Shown here: positions 34,144 to 43,456 of the stretch, one piece after another
Numbering within the stretch: position 1 is the stretch's first letter
How the letters are laid out: every line of letters begins with the position of its first letter
Origin: Verrucomicrobiaceae bacterium
Lineage (GTDB): Bacteria; Verrucomicrobiota; Verrucomicrobiia; Verrucomicrobiales; Verrucomicrobiaceae
Assembly: GCA_015075365.1 (NCBI GenBank)
Contig: JABTUN010000001.1
Coordinates: forward strand, 1-64,000
Direction of reading: 5' to 3'
DNA length: 64,000 nucleotides
Notes under the pieces: generated by a model
Told to the model about the DNA's origin: nothing
The model's input: the letters and a program-made list of their open reading frames with translations, nothing else
The model's database searches: none
Made by a program: the position numbers and the translations under genes

Positions 34144-35931
34144 TCAGCGTGATTCGCCACGGCCACCGTCATAATACAGGCGCATGGCCTGGCGAATGAA
34201 GGGGGATTCACGGCTGGCGTTGTAAATTGCGTCCGGAATGCCGCGGTGTCTGGCCAGCAAGTGATAAGCGCCCAATGCCTCGAAGGCCGCGTTGAGACCA
34301 CCTTCCATCGGCAGATGGCTTTGGCCGTCCGCGGTGAGGTTCTCGACCATGCCCCAGGGCGGGAAGAAGCCGGCCTTCTCCATGCGTTCGAGCAGGGCGA
34401 GCACGTCACCGGTGTTTTCCGCCATGGTGGCGCTCATGAGGATGTAGTGCGGGTGGATGAGGCGCTGGTCCGGCAGATCGGTGCCACCGACATGGTAGGC
34501 ATTGCCAAACTCGTTCTCGCCCGCGGACAAGCCGTAGATACCGAGGCGCGCGGCGAGACTTTTCGGCATCGTATTCGGAAAATAGGCGCGCTGGGCGCCC
34601 AGCATGAGCCGCCGCACGCCGCGCCAGTGCACGCCATCTTGGAGATCGCCGTCGTCGCTGTCAAAATCCGGGTGAAACAGGCTCTGGATCTCCGTGATGA
34701 AACCACTGCCCTGCCAGGCGCGCCCCGGACGGTCCACCGGCGGCATGCGGCGGTGAGGATGCGCCATGCGCTCCAGGAGCATGACCAGCGCCGTCTCGCC
34801 GCCCCAGTCGCGCCAGCCATGCGGCAGCAGCGTCGTTCCGTCATCCTTCACGCCATGGGAAAGATGCCCGGAGGGCAGGTGCAGCATGTCGAAATCGACT
34901 TTGCGCACCATGTCCGTCAGCTCGGTCTCGATGGCCTCGTTCCCGAGCATGCGCGCGGCCAGCAGCATGGACTGGAAGTAAATGGCGGAATCGACGCTGC
35001 TGTATTCGGTGTTCGGGTGGATCTGGTATTCCCCGCCGATCTGCCACACAAAATGAGGCAGCAGTCCACGCGCGGTGCGCACACGCTTCACCGCCTCGTG
35101 CGTCTGGCGCAGCACCCAGCGCGCGTAATCGTCCTTCACGATGCCCAGCGGCTCGCGCGCGGCGGCGGCGGTGGCCAGGACGAACATGCCGGTGGCGGAG
35201 ACGGACTCGAAGGAGCCGTCGTCGATGTGCGCGCGGTCCCGCACAAAGCCGCTGCGGATCGTGTAGCAGCGCAGGAGCTTCGCATAGCTGGTGAGGAAAG
35301 CATGCGCGTCCCAGGGCAGCGCCGGCATCTCCATGCCGAGGTAGAGGCCGCTCACCCTCACCTCGCTGCCGGGTTCCGCGGTCCAGATGAGGAACTTCGC
35401 GTCACGGTGCATCTCGCTGGAGACCGGGAGGACAAACATCTGCGCGGCCTCGTTTTGCAGCGTCACGGTTTGTGTCCATCGGACCTCCTCGGAACGGCTT
35501 TTGATCTCCAGCTTGATCTTGCCGCGACCGGATGCCTCCAGCCTCACCGCGCTGACGCGTGGCTGGAAGGCTGGTACGATGGGCTCGGGAAAGGCGCGCA
35601 TGAAATCCATGGCCTTCTCCGGATGCTTGGCCTGCCCGGCCAGGCTGTGCCACATGCCGGCCCAGGCATCCGGCTGCTGGCCCAGACGCACGGTGATCCA
35701 GTCCTCCACCCACTCGATCTCGTGCTCCGCCGGGCCGTGGAAGCCAAAGTCGGTGCCCAGATGCGTGTAGCTGGTGAAGGAGTTCAGCCGGCGCGTGCCC
35801 TGGGAGGGCGGGGTGCCGCCATTTTTGCGGATGAAATACTTCTGCACCGGCTGCCACACCAGACGCGCCGCCGGCTCCGCGCGCAAAAGCGGCGCGGAGA
35901 GCATCAAGGCGATGAGGGCGTGGCGGAGCAT
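34144..35931 (-). CDS. Large exported protein, possibly an (alpha/alpha) toroid enzyme
   Basis: 595 residues. Signal peptide MLRHALIALMLSAPLLRA then EPAARL. The first ~200 residues look beta-rich, the rest helical with many Trp, His and Asp (SGFVRDRAHIDDGSFE; EYSSVDSAIYFQSMLLAARM; GWRDWGGETALVMLLERMAH; LSAGENEFGNAYHVGGTD; FFPPWGMVENLTADGQSHLP). That layout is reminiscent of glucoamylase-like or other (alpha/alpha)6-barrel carbohydrate enzymes, but I do not recognise the family with certainty. Followed downstream (34116) and preceded upstream (35945) by copies of the GTTTC repeat. Confidence 0.75.
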   Translation of the reverse strand: MLRHALIALMLSAPLLRAEPAARLVWQPVQKYFIRKNGGTPPSQGTRRLNSFTSYTHLGTDFGFHGPAEHEIEWVEDWITVRLGQQPDAWAGMWHSLAGQAKHPEKAMDFMRAFPEPIVPAFQPRVSAVRLEASGRGKIKLEIKSRSEEVRWTQTVTLQNEAAQMFVLPVSSEMHRDAKFLIWTAEPGSEVRVSGLYLGMEMPALPWDAHAFLTSYAKLLRCYTIRSGFVRDRAHIDDGSFESVSATGMFVLATAAAAREPLGIVKDDYARWVLRQTHEAVKRVRTARGLLPHFVWQIGGEYQIHPNTEYSSVDSAIYFQSMLLAARMLGNEAIETELTDMVRKVDFDMLHLPSGHLSHGVKDDGTTLLPHGWRDWGGETALVMLLERMAHPHRRMPPVDRPGRAWQGSGFITEIQSLFHPDFDSDDGDLQDGVHWRGVRRLMLGAQRAYFPNTMPKSLAARLGIYGLSAGENEFGNAYHVGGTDLPDQRLIHPHYILMSATMAENTGDVLALLERMEKAGFFPPWGMVENLTADGQSHLPMEGGLNAAFEALGAYHLLARHRGIPDAIYNASRESPFIRQAMRLYYDGGRGESR

Positions 35932-35944
35932 GGTCGGGGTTGGG

Positions 35945-36017
35945 GTTTCAAGTTTCAGATTTCAAGTTTCATGGTTCAGGCAGCGCGCCTGAAACGTGAA
36001 ACCTGGAACCTGAAACG
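35945..36017. repeat. Inverted repeat of the GTTTCAAGTTTC family
   Basis: Left arm from 35945 (GTTTCAAGTTTCAGATTTCA...) and right arm 35988-36017 (CCTGAAACGTGAAACCTGG...) surround TTCAGG-CAGCGCG-CCTGAA. It fills the gap between the esterase stop and the next gene's start. Confidence 0.75.
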
Positions 36018-36030
36018 ACCTCAAGACAGG

Positions 36031-38163
36031 CTACTCGGCCTTGGGTTCGACGACATCCCGCAGTTGGATTTGCTTTTCGCGCCCCAGGTTCTTCGCCACG
36101 GTCACGGGCCAGTCCCAGGCGTCCTTGTTCCGCGTGTAGATCACCACGCGGCTGCGCTCGGAGGCCAGCGCCACGGCCTGCGGGATGTCGAGGATGCGCA
36201 GCACGTTCAGCAGCGCGGGGCCCGCGCTCTTCGGATCCTCCACCGTGCCGTTGTGCGTGGCAGGAAGATCATGCAGGTCGAGGCGCGTCACGCCTTCCTC
36301 ATACGCGGCGGCGTAGAGCGAGTCCACCGCCATGTCCCGATGCGCCTGGATCCATAGCGGCTTTTCCTTCAGCGCCGGCACCGCGCGCAGCGTCTGGATG
36401 CAGCGGCGGATATCCCACACGCGCATGCCGTCGAGCGTCTGGCCGAGCAAATAAAAGCGCCGAAGGCGCTGCGTCTGCGCCTTCGGGCTGCCGGTCCAGG
36501 CCGTGGGGCCCACCCCGCGAGGGCAGACATAAGCCATGCCCCATTTGAAGGTGCTGAACATCTTCTTCTCCTGCTCAAAGGCCTTCTCGTCCTTCGGCAT
36601 GCCGGGAAACGTCTCGATCAACTTCCCGAAGCGCGAGTGATACGCCGCGCAGAACTCATCCCAGCCCTGCTCATCGAGCACGTTGAGCGCCACCAGCTCC
36701 AGATCCTCCAGCCGCAGCCCGTCCCGGTGCGCGATGTAGATGCGCAGTTTGTAAGGCGACTGGCTTTCAAAGTCGATCGCGCTCATCTGGATGCCGTCGC
36801 GTGCCATGCCGCCCTGCTTGTCAGGAGTGACACCGTTGATCTCCTTCGGCCAGCCGTTGAAGGTCTTCGTGCTGAGCGCCTGCATCCAGCCGTCGCGCAG
36901 CGCATGCCAGTCTTTTTGATTGGTCGGCGGCTGCGGCGTCTTCGCCAGCGGCACAAAACTCTCGTCGATCTTCGTGTTGCGCTCGTCCTTCGGGATTTCG
37001 GTGAAGACACGCAGTTCCTCCATCGGGATCGTCTTCTTCGCGCCCTCGTCGAGCACCGCCATCGGGTCCGCGCCCTTCAGATGGCGCTCAAACCAGTGAA
37101 ACGCGCCCATGTTTAGCGGCTGCAGATCCTTGTGCGGCCCCTCCGCCACTTGCAGGCCCAGCTTGTCCTCCGCCTTCAGCATCCCGTAGATGCGCCGCAC
37201 GTCCTGGTAGATACGGAACACGCCGTCGATGGGAAAGATCGAGTCCTTGTCCGTGTTCACAACGAGCAGCGGGCGCGGCGCCGCCAGCGCCACCATGCGT
37301 GAAAAATCCCAGCGCTGCGTGTTCATATAAAACATGCAGTCGCAGTGCCCCTCCACGCAGCCATCGACGACCTGGTTCTGCATGTCCGTCACGCCCGCCG
37401 TCGGAGCGCTGGCCTTGATGCGCTCGTCCAGCGCGGTGATCCACCAGGAGTACGCGCCGCCGCCGCTGCGCCCCGTCACCCCAAAGCGCGTCTTGTCCAC
37501 CTCCGGCCGCGTCTCCAGATAATCCAGCGCGCGGATGCAACTCCATGCCTCCAGGCCGGCCGGCGTGTAACCGCGGGAATACCACCACCAGCGCCCCTTG
37601 CTGTAGGTGCCGTGGTGCTCGCCCTTGATCTCGCCGAGTTGCACGGTGTCGATGATCAGGCACACATAGCCATGCCGCGCGAACCACACGCCATGATGCT
37701 CGTAGCCGCTCTTGTTCCCGTAGCGGACACCGTCCTTTTCCTTCAACGCATGGCCGCATACATACAGGATCGCCGGCGCGGGCTTCTCCACTTTCGCCGG
37801 CAGGTACAAATTCGCCGTCACATACAGCCCCGGCATCGACTGGTAGTGCATTTTCTCCACCACATAGCCCTCGCCCTTCAGTTCACCGGTCTTCGTGGCC
37901 TTCAGGTCGGTTTTTTCCGGCAGCGGATCGAGCCCCAGCATGTCAAATAGCTGCCGACGGTATTCCGGTGCCTTCTTTTTCCAGTCCTCCGCGTCCTTCA
38001 CCTCCGAAAGCCCGCCACTGCGCGCCGTCTCGCGCGTCTGTTCCTCGAAGTAACGATGAATCAGCCGGTTGCCCACCGTGTCCGGTGTCTTTTCAGGATA
38101 CGGCGCGGCAAACGCCGTCGCGGCGAAGGCCAGGAGCGGAAGACAAATGGATTGGATGCGCAT
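36031..38163 (-). CDS. Exported alpha/beta hydrolase, acetylxylan-esterase-like, two-domain
   Basis: 710 residues with signal peptide MRIQSICLPLLAFAATAFA. The N-terminal ~400 residues form an alpha/beta hydrolase: LYLPAKVEKPAPAILYVCG, a large Trp/Tyr-rich loop, nucleophile Ser in GVTGRSGGGAYSWW, likely acid in NTDKDSIFPIDG and His in EGPHKDLQPLN. The C-terminal ~300 residues continue with a second, incomplete hydrolase-like fold. Similar large esterases in Planctomycetes and Verrucomicrobiota occur with polysaccharide degradation genes; substrate not assigned. The start at 38163 is set by the signal peptide. Confidence 0.85.
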   Translation of the reverse strand: MRIQSICLPLLAFAATAFAAPYPEKTPDTVGNRLIHRYFEEQTRETARSGGLSEVKDAEDWKKKAPEYRRQLFDMLGLDPLPEKTDLKATKTGELKGEGYVVEKMHYQSMPGLYVTANLYLPAKVEKPAPAILYVCGHALKEKDGVRYGNKSGYEHHGVWFARHGYVCLIIDTVQLGEIKGEHHGTYSKGRWWWYSRGYTPAGLEAWSCIRALDYLETRPEVDKTRFGVTGRSGGGAYSWWITALDERIKASAPTAGVTDMQNQVVDGCVEGHCDCMFYMNTQRWDFSRMVALAAPRPLLVVNTDKDSIFPIDGVFRIYQDVRRIYGMLKAEDKLGLQVAEGPHKDLQPLNMGAFHWFERHLKGADPMAVLDEGAKKTIPMEELRVFTEIPKDERNTKIDESFVPLAKTPQPPTNQKDWHALRDGWMQALSTKTFNGWPKEINGVTPDKQGGMARDGIQMSAIDFESQSPYKLRIYIAHRDGLRLEDLELVALNVLDEQGWDEFCAAYHSRFGKLIETFPGMPKDEKAFEQEKKMFSTFKWGMAYVCPRGVGPTAWTGSPKAQTQRLRRFYLLGQTLDGMRVWDIRRCIQTLRAVPALKEKPLWIQAHRDMAVDSLYAAAYEEGVTRLDLHDLPATHNGTVEDPKSAGPALLNVLRILDIPQAVALASERSRVVIYTRNKDAWDWPVTVAKNLGREKQIQLRDVVEPKAE

Positions 38164-38224
38164 GGAGCCATCATCAACGCGCTCCACGCGCTAATCCTCT
38201 CTTCACCCCATCGAGTTCACCACA

Positions 38225-39394
38225 TCACCGCCCTTTGTCGATCATCGTGGCGAACTCGGCAAAGAAGTACTTCGCGTCATTCGGACCCGGGGCTGCCTCC
38301 GGGTGGTATTGAACGCTGAGGACGGGAGCCTCGCGGTGGCGCATGCCTTCGACGGTGCCGTCGTTGAGGTTGATGTGCGTGACCTCGACGTTTCCGGGCA
38401 GGCTAGAGGGGTCGATGGCGAAGCCGTGGTTCTGGCTGGTGATGGCAACCTGGCCGTTGCGCAGATCTTTGACCGGCTGGTTGCCGCCGCGGTGGCCGAA
38501 CTTGAGCTTGAAGGTCTTTCCACCATACGCGTGGCCGAGGATCTGATGGCCGAGGCAGATGGCGAAGATGGGCTTCACGCCGATGAGCTGCTTCACCTCC
38601 TTGTGGATGTAGTCCAAGGCAGCGGGATCGCCGGGGCCGTTGGAGAGGAAGATGCCGTCGGGATTCTTGGCGAGAACGTCTTTGGCGGTGGCGGTGGCGG
38701 GCACGACATCGACACGGAAACCGGCCTGGCGCAGGCGGCGCAGGATATTGCGCTTCACGCCGAAGTCGTAGGCGACGATGCGATGCTTCGCGGGTGGCAG
38801 TGGATGCCGGACGATGCCATCGGGACCCGGTTCACGATTCTGCGAGGGACTGGGGATGTCCCAGTCGCCGCTTTCTTTATCCTCGGGGTCCCAGAGGTAG
38901 GGCTTGGCGGTGGTGACCTCTTTGACGAAGTCGCTACCCTCCATCGGCGGGCTGCTGGCGGCGAGTTTGACGGCCTCCTCAGCATTCAGCAGCTCGCTCG
39001 TGATAACGGCGCGCATGGCGCCGCGGGTGCGCAGGTGCTTGGTGAGCGCGCGGGTGTCGATGCCCTGGATGCCGGGGATGTTCCATTCCTTGAGCCAGTC
39101 GCCGAGGGATTGCGTGCTGCGCCAGTTGCTGGGCGTCTCACACAGCTCCTCGATGACAAAGCCGCGCACCTGCGGGCGGTCGCTCTCGAAGTCGAGCGGG
39201 TTGACGCCGTAGTTGCCGATCTGCGTGTAGGTCATCGTGACGATCTGCCCGCGATACGAAGGATCGGTCAGCACCTCCTGGTAGCCGGTCATGGAGGTGT
39301 TAAAGCAGATTTCGCCGGTGTGGGTGGCTTCGGCGCCGAACGCCGTACCTTCAAACACGCGGCCGTCTTCGAGGGCGAGGAGGGCTTTTTTCAT
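38225..39394 (-). CDS. carA: Carbamoyl-phosphate synthase small subunit
   Basis: Glutaminase subunit that supplies ammonia to CarB for carbamoyl phosphate, feeding arginine and pyrimidine synthesis. 389 residues: N-terminal [20 protein letters not shown] and [15 protein letters not shown], then class I amidotransferase with [15 protein letters not shown]280 in [11 protein letters not shown] and the His-Glu of [13 protein letters not shown] at 39394 follows an in-frame TTG. carB is not in the window. Confidence 0.96.
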   Translation of the reverse strand: MKKALLALEDGRVFEGTAFGAEATHTGEICFNTSMTGYQEVLTDPSYRGQIVTMTYTQIGNYGVNPLDFESDRPQVRGFVIEELCETPSNWRSTQSLGDWLKEWNIPGIQGIDTRALTKHLRTRGAMRAVITSELLNAEEAVKLAASSPPMEGSDFVKEVTTAKPYLWDPEDKESGDWDIPSPSQNREPGPDGIVRHPLPPAKHRIVAYDFGVKRNILRRLRQAGFRVDVVPATATAKDVLAKNPDGIFLSNGPGDPAALDYIHKEVKQLIGVKPIFAICLGHQILGHAYGGKTFKLKFGHRGGNQPVKDLRNGQVAITSQNHGFAIDPSSLPGNVEVTHINLNDGTVEGMRHREAPVLSVQYHPEAAPGPNDAKYFFAEFATMIDKGR

Positions 39395-39424
39395 CAAAGT
39401 GCGGCGCTTGTGATAAACAGGGAG

Positions 39425-39462
39425 TTCAAGGTTCCAAGTTCAAAGTTTCAAGTTCCGGAACC
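39425..39462. repeat. GTTTCAAGTTCC-type repeat at a gene end
   Basis: TTCAAGGTTCCAAGTTCAAA then GTTTCAAGTTCCGGAACC. It overlaps the last codons and stop of the small gene at 39426-39689. Confidence 0.6.
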
Positions 39463-39689
39463 TCCTCATCCAGCGGCTCGTCCGCAGCCTCGGGCGGGGC
39501 CTTGGGCAGCGTCACCAGTTCCGCGCCTTTGAGGAGGCGGCAAAACTCCTTTTTGGTGACCTTGTGCAGCGTGCCCTCCTTCGTCGCGGGGTCCTTCATG
39601 CGCTTGTACACGATCGAAAGGCGCGCCCATTCGACGATGCGCAGGTATTCGTCATCTTTCCGCCAGATCTGGCCTTGCTCCAATTTCAT
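39426..39689 (-). CDS. Small conserved-looking protein whose C-terminus is repeat-encoded
   Basis: 87 residues, starting [20 protein letters not shown] and continuing [11 protein letters not shown], a compact basic domain of unknown family that looks like a short beta-rich fold. The last ~12 codons ([11 protein letters not shown]) and the stop come from a copy of the GTTTCAAGTTTC repeat, so the natural C-terminus was probably replaced. Lies between pheA and carA on the same strand, 43 bp after pheA. Confidence 0.65.
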   Translation of the reverse strand: MKLEQGQIWRKDDEYLRIVEWARLSIVYKRMKDPATKEGTLHKVTKKEFCRLLKGAELVTLPKAPPEAADEPLDEEVPELETLNLEP

Positions 39690-39732
39690 GCGCCTCCGTA
39701 GCCCCCAAACGGGAGAAGCACCAGGCACATCT

Positions 39733-40824
39733 TCAACGCTCTTCCACCCAGGTGGTGGCGGGATAGCTGCCCAGCACCTTCACGCGCACGGACTGCGCCT
39801 CCAGCGCCTCAACGGCCTGGCGGATGGCCGTGTCCTCCAGATGACCGCTGACCTCCAGGAAGAAACGCGCGCGCCAGTCCCCTTCCCCACCGCCGCCCAT
39901 GGGCCGGTTCTCGATCTGGCGCACATTCACATCACTGGAGGCAAAGACCTGCAGCACCTCCATGAGCGCGCCGACACGGTCATGCGCGTCCACCATGAGC
40001 ATGGTGGCGTCCTTTCCAGAAGGCGGGCCGCTGCGGCGGCCCAGGATGATGAAGCGCGTGCGTGTCGAATACGTGCGCGGGGAGGCGGCAAGCACCCGCA
40101 ACCCGTGCAACTCCGCGCCGAGGGAGGTGCCTAGCGCGGCGACGCCCGGCTCACGTGCGGCGAGATCCGCCGCGAGACTCGATGAAGCGCTCTCCACCAA
40201 CTGCGCGCCGGGAAACTGCTCCACCAGCCACGGGCGGCAGTGCGCGAGCATCTGCGGATGACCGTGGATGGCGGTGACCGTGGTCGTGCCCTCCCGGGCC
40301 ATGACCGCGGCGTCCGCCTTCCACAAAATCTCGGCGTAAATGCGCAGATCACTGCATGCCAGGTGGTCGAGTGTGTGATGCACCGCGCCTTCGGAAGAAT
40401 GTTCGATGGGCAGCACACCGTAGTCGGCCTCATGCGCGCCGACACGGCCAAAAACGGCCTCCGTGCTGGCCTCCGCGACGTACTCGACGCAGTGGCCGAA
40501 CTTGTTCACCGCCACCTGATGCGTCCAGGAGCCGGCGGGGCCGAGGTAGGCGATTTTGAGGCTGTCCTCCAGCGCGAGGGCGGCGCTCATGATCTCGCGG
40601 AAGATGGCGCGGATGGCGCGCTCCGTGAGGCGGCCGCTCTGGGCGGCGTTGAGCTCGACGAGCTTGCGCAGGAGCTGGTCCTCGCGTCCGGGGACATAGA
40701 TGTCGAGGTCGTCCTTGCGTTTGATCTCGCCCACCTGGTGCACGATCTCCGCGCGCTCGTTGAGCAGGCGCAGGAGCTGCTCGTCGATGGCGTCGATCTT
40801 GGCGCGGACTTCTTGGAGCGACAT
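39733..40824 (-). CDS. pheA: Chorismate mutase / prephenate dehydratase
   Basis: Bifunctional enzyme giving phenylpyruvate from chorismate. 363 residues. N-terminal AroQ chorismate mutase (MSLQEVRAKIDAIDEQLLRL; REIMSAALALE), prephenate dehydratase (IAYLGPAGSWTHQVA; YGVLPIEHSSEGAVHHTLD; TRTRFIIL with the catalytic Thr-Arg-Phe) and a C-terminal ACT domain (DRVGALMEVLQVFASSDVNVRQIENRP) for phenylalanine feedback. The start at 40824 matches the mutase N-terminus. It follows scpB by 50 bp. Confidence 0.94.
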   Translation of the reverse strand: MSLQEVRAKIDAIDEQLLRLLNERAEIVHQVGEIKRKDDLDIYVPGREDQLLRKLVELNAAQSGRLTERAIRAIFREIMSAALALEDSLKIAYLGPAGSWTHQVAVNKFGHCVEYVAEASTEAVFGRVGAHEADYGVLPIEHSSEGAVHHTLDHLACSDLRIYAEILWKADAAVMAREGTTTVTAIHGHPQMLAHCRPWLVEQFPGAQLVESASSSLAADLAAREPGVAALGTSLGAELHGLRVLAASPRTYSTRTRFIILGRRSGPPSGKDATMLMVDAHDRVGALMEVLQVFASSDVNVRQIENRPMGGGGEGDWRARFFLEVSGHLEDTAIRQAVEALEAQSVRVKVLGSYPATTWVEER

Positions 40825-40874
40825 GGCGGAAGGTGGTGTGGCCGGGGAAACGCATCGCCGGCCAAGGTCATGCA

Positions 40875-41741
40875 TCAGCCTTCGTCGGGCGGCGGCTCCG
40901 CCTCGGCGGGATCACCTCCCGAGGGCTCGTTGGAAACCGCCGGCTCCTCCTTGGCGGCGCGCTTTTTCGAGCGGGCAGGCTTCACCGGGGGCGGCGAGTC
41001 GGCGTCCGGCGCGGGGGCAGGCTCACCGTTGGAATCCGGCGCAGCCTCAGCCTCTCCAGGCGTGGCGGGCTCCACGGGAGCCAGCGCGAGCTGCTCTGCC
41101 TGCGGCTCCGCGGCGGCAGCCTGGCCGGCATCCGGCTCGGGCAGCTTCACGCGGCGCAGCTCGGCAGCATTGGGCATGTCATCGAGTGACTTGATGCCGA
41201 AATGGTCCAGAAAGGCCTCCGTGGTGCCATAGAGGAGAGGACGGCCGGGCAGATCGGCACGGCCCTCGATTTTCACCAGACCGCGATCCACGAGCTGCTG
41301 CACCATCGCATCGACAGAGACACCGCGGACGGCCTCGACGCCCGCCTTGGTGATGGGCTGGCGGTAGGCGATGATGGCGAGCGTCTCCAGCGCGGGCTGG
41401 CTGAGGCGCTGCACCTTTTTCCCGGGGTAAAGCGCCCGGCACCACTCGGCATATTCGCCGCGCGCGCAGATGCGCCAGCCGTTGGAGCGCTCCGCGAGCG
41501 TGAAGGCGTGTTTCTCCGCCTCGTAGCGGGCGATCAGCGCGTCGATGGCGGCGCGCACCTGCTCCTCAGTCGTTTCCGCCAGCGGTGGCAGCCACTCGGG
41601 AGGCGGGCAGGCCTCCTCCCCGCCTTCGGAAGCCTGGAGGATGTCCCTGGCCGTTTCCTTCACCGCGGCGCACATCTGCGGCAGTCCCAGAGGCTCCTGG
41701 GAGGCGAAAAGAAGGGCTTCAACGATCGAGATAAGTTCCAT
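40875..41741 (-). CDS. scpB: Segregation and condensation protein B with disordered tail
   Basis: Part of the ScpA-ScpB-SMC complex that compacts and separates chromosomes. The first ~190 residues form the two winged-helix domains: MELISIVEALLFASQEPLGL, LSQPALETLAIIAYRQPITK, VEAVRGVSVDAMVQQLVDRG, LLYGTTEAFLDHFGI. About 100 further residues are an Ala/Pro/Glu-rich tail (PEPDAGQAAAAEPQAEQL; KPARSKKRAAKEEP), unusual in length. The start at 41741 fits the family. scpA is not adjacent. Confidence 0.92.
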   Translation of the reverse strand: MELISIVEALLFASQEPLGLPQMCAAVKETARDILQASEGGEEACPPPEWLPPLAETTEEQVRAAIDALIARYEAEKHAFTLAERSNGWRICARGEYAEWCRALYPGKKVQRLSQPALETLAIIAYRQPITKAGVEAVRGVSVDAMVQQLVDRGLVKIEGRADLPGRPLLYGTTEAFLDHFGIKSLDDMPNAAELRRVKLPEPDAGQAAAAEPQAEQLALAPVEPATPGEAEAAPDSNGEPAPAPDADSPPPVKPARSKKRAAKEEPAVSNEPSGGDPAEAEPPPDEG

Positions 41742-41758
41742 GCGAAAGGCGCGCAATC

Positions 41759-42394
41759 TCAAGCGAGGCGGGGCGGTGAGTCAAACCTAGATTGCCGCCC
41801 TGCGCGGCGGCGCAACAGCCAGCCCGCACCCGTGATCACCAGAGCCAGACCGCCCGCCAGCCACAGTGACCTGCGGCGCGGCAGCACGGGCAGTTCACGC
41901 GTCTCATCGCCGGCCAGCAGCAGCATCCAGCGCGCGCCGGATGCGTCCGCGTCGGTGCTGTCCCGCCAAAGGAAGACATCGTGCATGTTTCCCCGGGGCA
42001 CAGTGAAGGACAGCACGTCCTGCGGATGCTGCCAGCGCCATGTCGCGGTGATCAAGGCATGCTCCGCGTCCGGCGGTGGTGGAGGAAGCGACGGCGGCGC
42101 GACGGAGGCCCAATTGGCGTGATGTTTCAACGAAGGCCGCGCCAGCGAGTCCAGAGGCACCCAGGCATCCGCCACCTTCACCTGAAGAGGAGCAGCCACG
42201 GCCGCGCGCGCCGCCGCCTCGTCCTGCACCAGCGGATTGCCCGCAAAATCGGCGGTCACCTCCACCTGCACGACTGCGTCCGGCAACAGGGTGAGCCTGG
42301 CGGTCAGAAACTCCAGCCCATGCCCGAAAGCACGCAGGGGGGCCAGAACGGCTCCCCCTGCGGCGAGAATGACGATGAACCGCGCGGCGGACAT
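41759..42394 (-). CDS. Exported protein with C-terminal membrane anchor
   Basis: 211 residues. N-terminal signal (MSAARFIVILAAGGAVLAP), an extracytoplasmic domain beginning GHGLEFLTARLTLLPDAVVQ with a Pro run near the middle, a C-terminal hydrophobic helix (SLWLAGGLALVITGAGWLL) and a basic tail RRRAGRQSR. The topology suggests a periplasmic domain held in the inner membrane. Family unknown. Its start overlaps the upstream beta-propeller stop by one base (TAATG), so the two are coupled and may work together. Confidence 0.7.
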   Translation of the reverse strand: MSAARFIVILAAGGAVLAPLRAFGHGLEFLTARLTLLPDAVVQVEVTADFAGNPLVQDEAAARAAVAAPLQVKVADAWVPLDSLARPSLKHHANWASVAPPSLPPPPPDAEHALITATWRWQHPQDVLSFTVPRGNMHDVFLWRDSTDADASGARWMLLLAGDETRELPVLPRRRSLWLAGGLALVITGAGWLLRRRAGRQSRFDSPPRLA

Positions 42395-43341
42395 TACTTC
42401 TTCACATTCCAGCGCAGCACGCGCCCCCACTGGTTCCATTCGGTTTCGAGAATGTTGCCGTCGTTGTCGAAGGTGATGCCGTGCGGGCTGGTGACAACGC
42501 CCTGCTGCCAGTCTTTCGGCTCGATTTTGGGCGTGTTGGTCAGTTTCGGCGCGGTGCCGAGATCAGCCACGCGCTTGTTGTTCTTGTCCCACACGCTGAC
42601 GTTGCCCGCGATCTCCGCCACGCACATCAAGTCACCATGAAAGCTGGCGGATGACGGATTGCGCATCTCCGTGGCGATCTCGCCAATGAAGTTGCCCGCG
42701 AGGTCGGTGTGCAGCATGCGCTTGTGGCCGCGGTCGCAGATCATGACACGCGCGGGCTCAAAACGGCGGTCGATGAAGATTTTGTGGGCGTTGGCCAGCT
42801 TGAGAGGCTCGCCCGGCCCGCCGAAGACGGCCTTGAACTTGCCTTCGCGGCTGAAGACGAAGATGTGGCTCTGGCCGTAGCCATCCACGACGTAGATGTC
42901 GCCGTTCGGGGCCACATCGCAGTTGGTCAGCTTGAGTCCTTTACCCTGCTTGTCAGCGGGAAACTCGCTCGTCGGGATGGTCATGAGCACCTTGCCCTCC
43001 AGGTCGCATTTGATGACCTTCGCCTCGCCCAGCACGGCGGCAAAGATGAACTCGCCATCGCCGTCCTTGCGGATGACGAAGCCATGCAGCGATTGCGGCA
43101 GCGGCAGGGCCTTGATGAAGACGCCGTCCTTGCCATACACCTGGATGCCCGCGTTGGCCTCCTGCACGCTCACATAAATCTTGCCGGCGGAGTCCACGGC
43201 AATCTCGCCGTGGCCATTGCCGATCGTTTCTTTGCCGGGCGGCGGCTTGATGAAATCCGGGGCGAATTCATAGGACACCTCGGCCACCGCGCTGGTGGTG
43301 AGGGTGATGACGGAAAGAAGGGAGAGGATGCGGGTGCTCAT
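42394..43341 (-). CDS. Exported NHL-like beta-propeller protein
   Basis: 315 residues with signal peptide MSTRILSLLSVITLTTSAVA. Repeated blade patterns follow: GEIAVDSAGKIYVSVQEANA, CDVAPNGDIYVVDGYGQSHI, FVFSREGKFKAVFGGPGEP, PHGITFDNDGNILETEWNQW. About six blades, so a ligand- or protein-binding propeller, or a lyase/lactonase-like enzyme. Translationally coupled to the membrane-anchored protein downstream. Confidence 0.82.
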   Translation of the reverse strand: MSTRILSLLSVITLTTSAVAEVSYEFAPDFIKPPPGKETIGNGHGEIAVDSAGKIYVSVQEANAGIQVYGKDGVFIKALPLPQSLHGFVIRKDGDGEFIFAAVLGEAKVIKCDLEGKVLMTIPTSEFPADKQGKGLKLTNCDVAPNGDIYVVDGYGQSHIFVFSREGKFKAVFGGPGEPLKLANAHKIFIDRRFEPARVMICDRGHKRMLHTDLAGNFIGEIATEMRNPSSASFHGDLMCVAEIAGNVSVWDKNNKRVADLGTAPKLTNTPKIEPKDWQQGVVTSPHGITFDNDGNILETEWNQWGRVLRWNVKK

Positions 43342-43456
43342 GCGGAGGCCGATTCAAACGAACCGGCGGCCTTCCGTCAATCATCATGAACATGGAATAT
43401 CCGGCGGCATGGGCCGCTGGCGATCCCTCGTTCATGCCAGGCTACCAGCTACGAGA

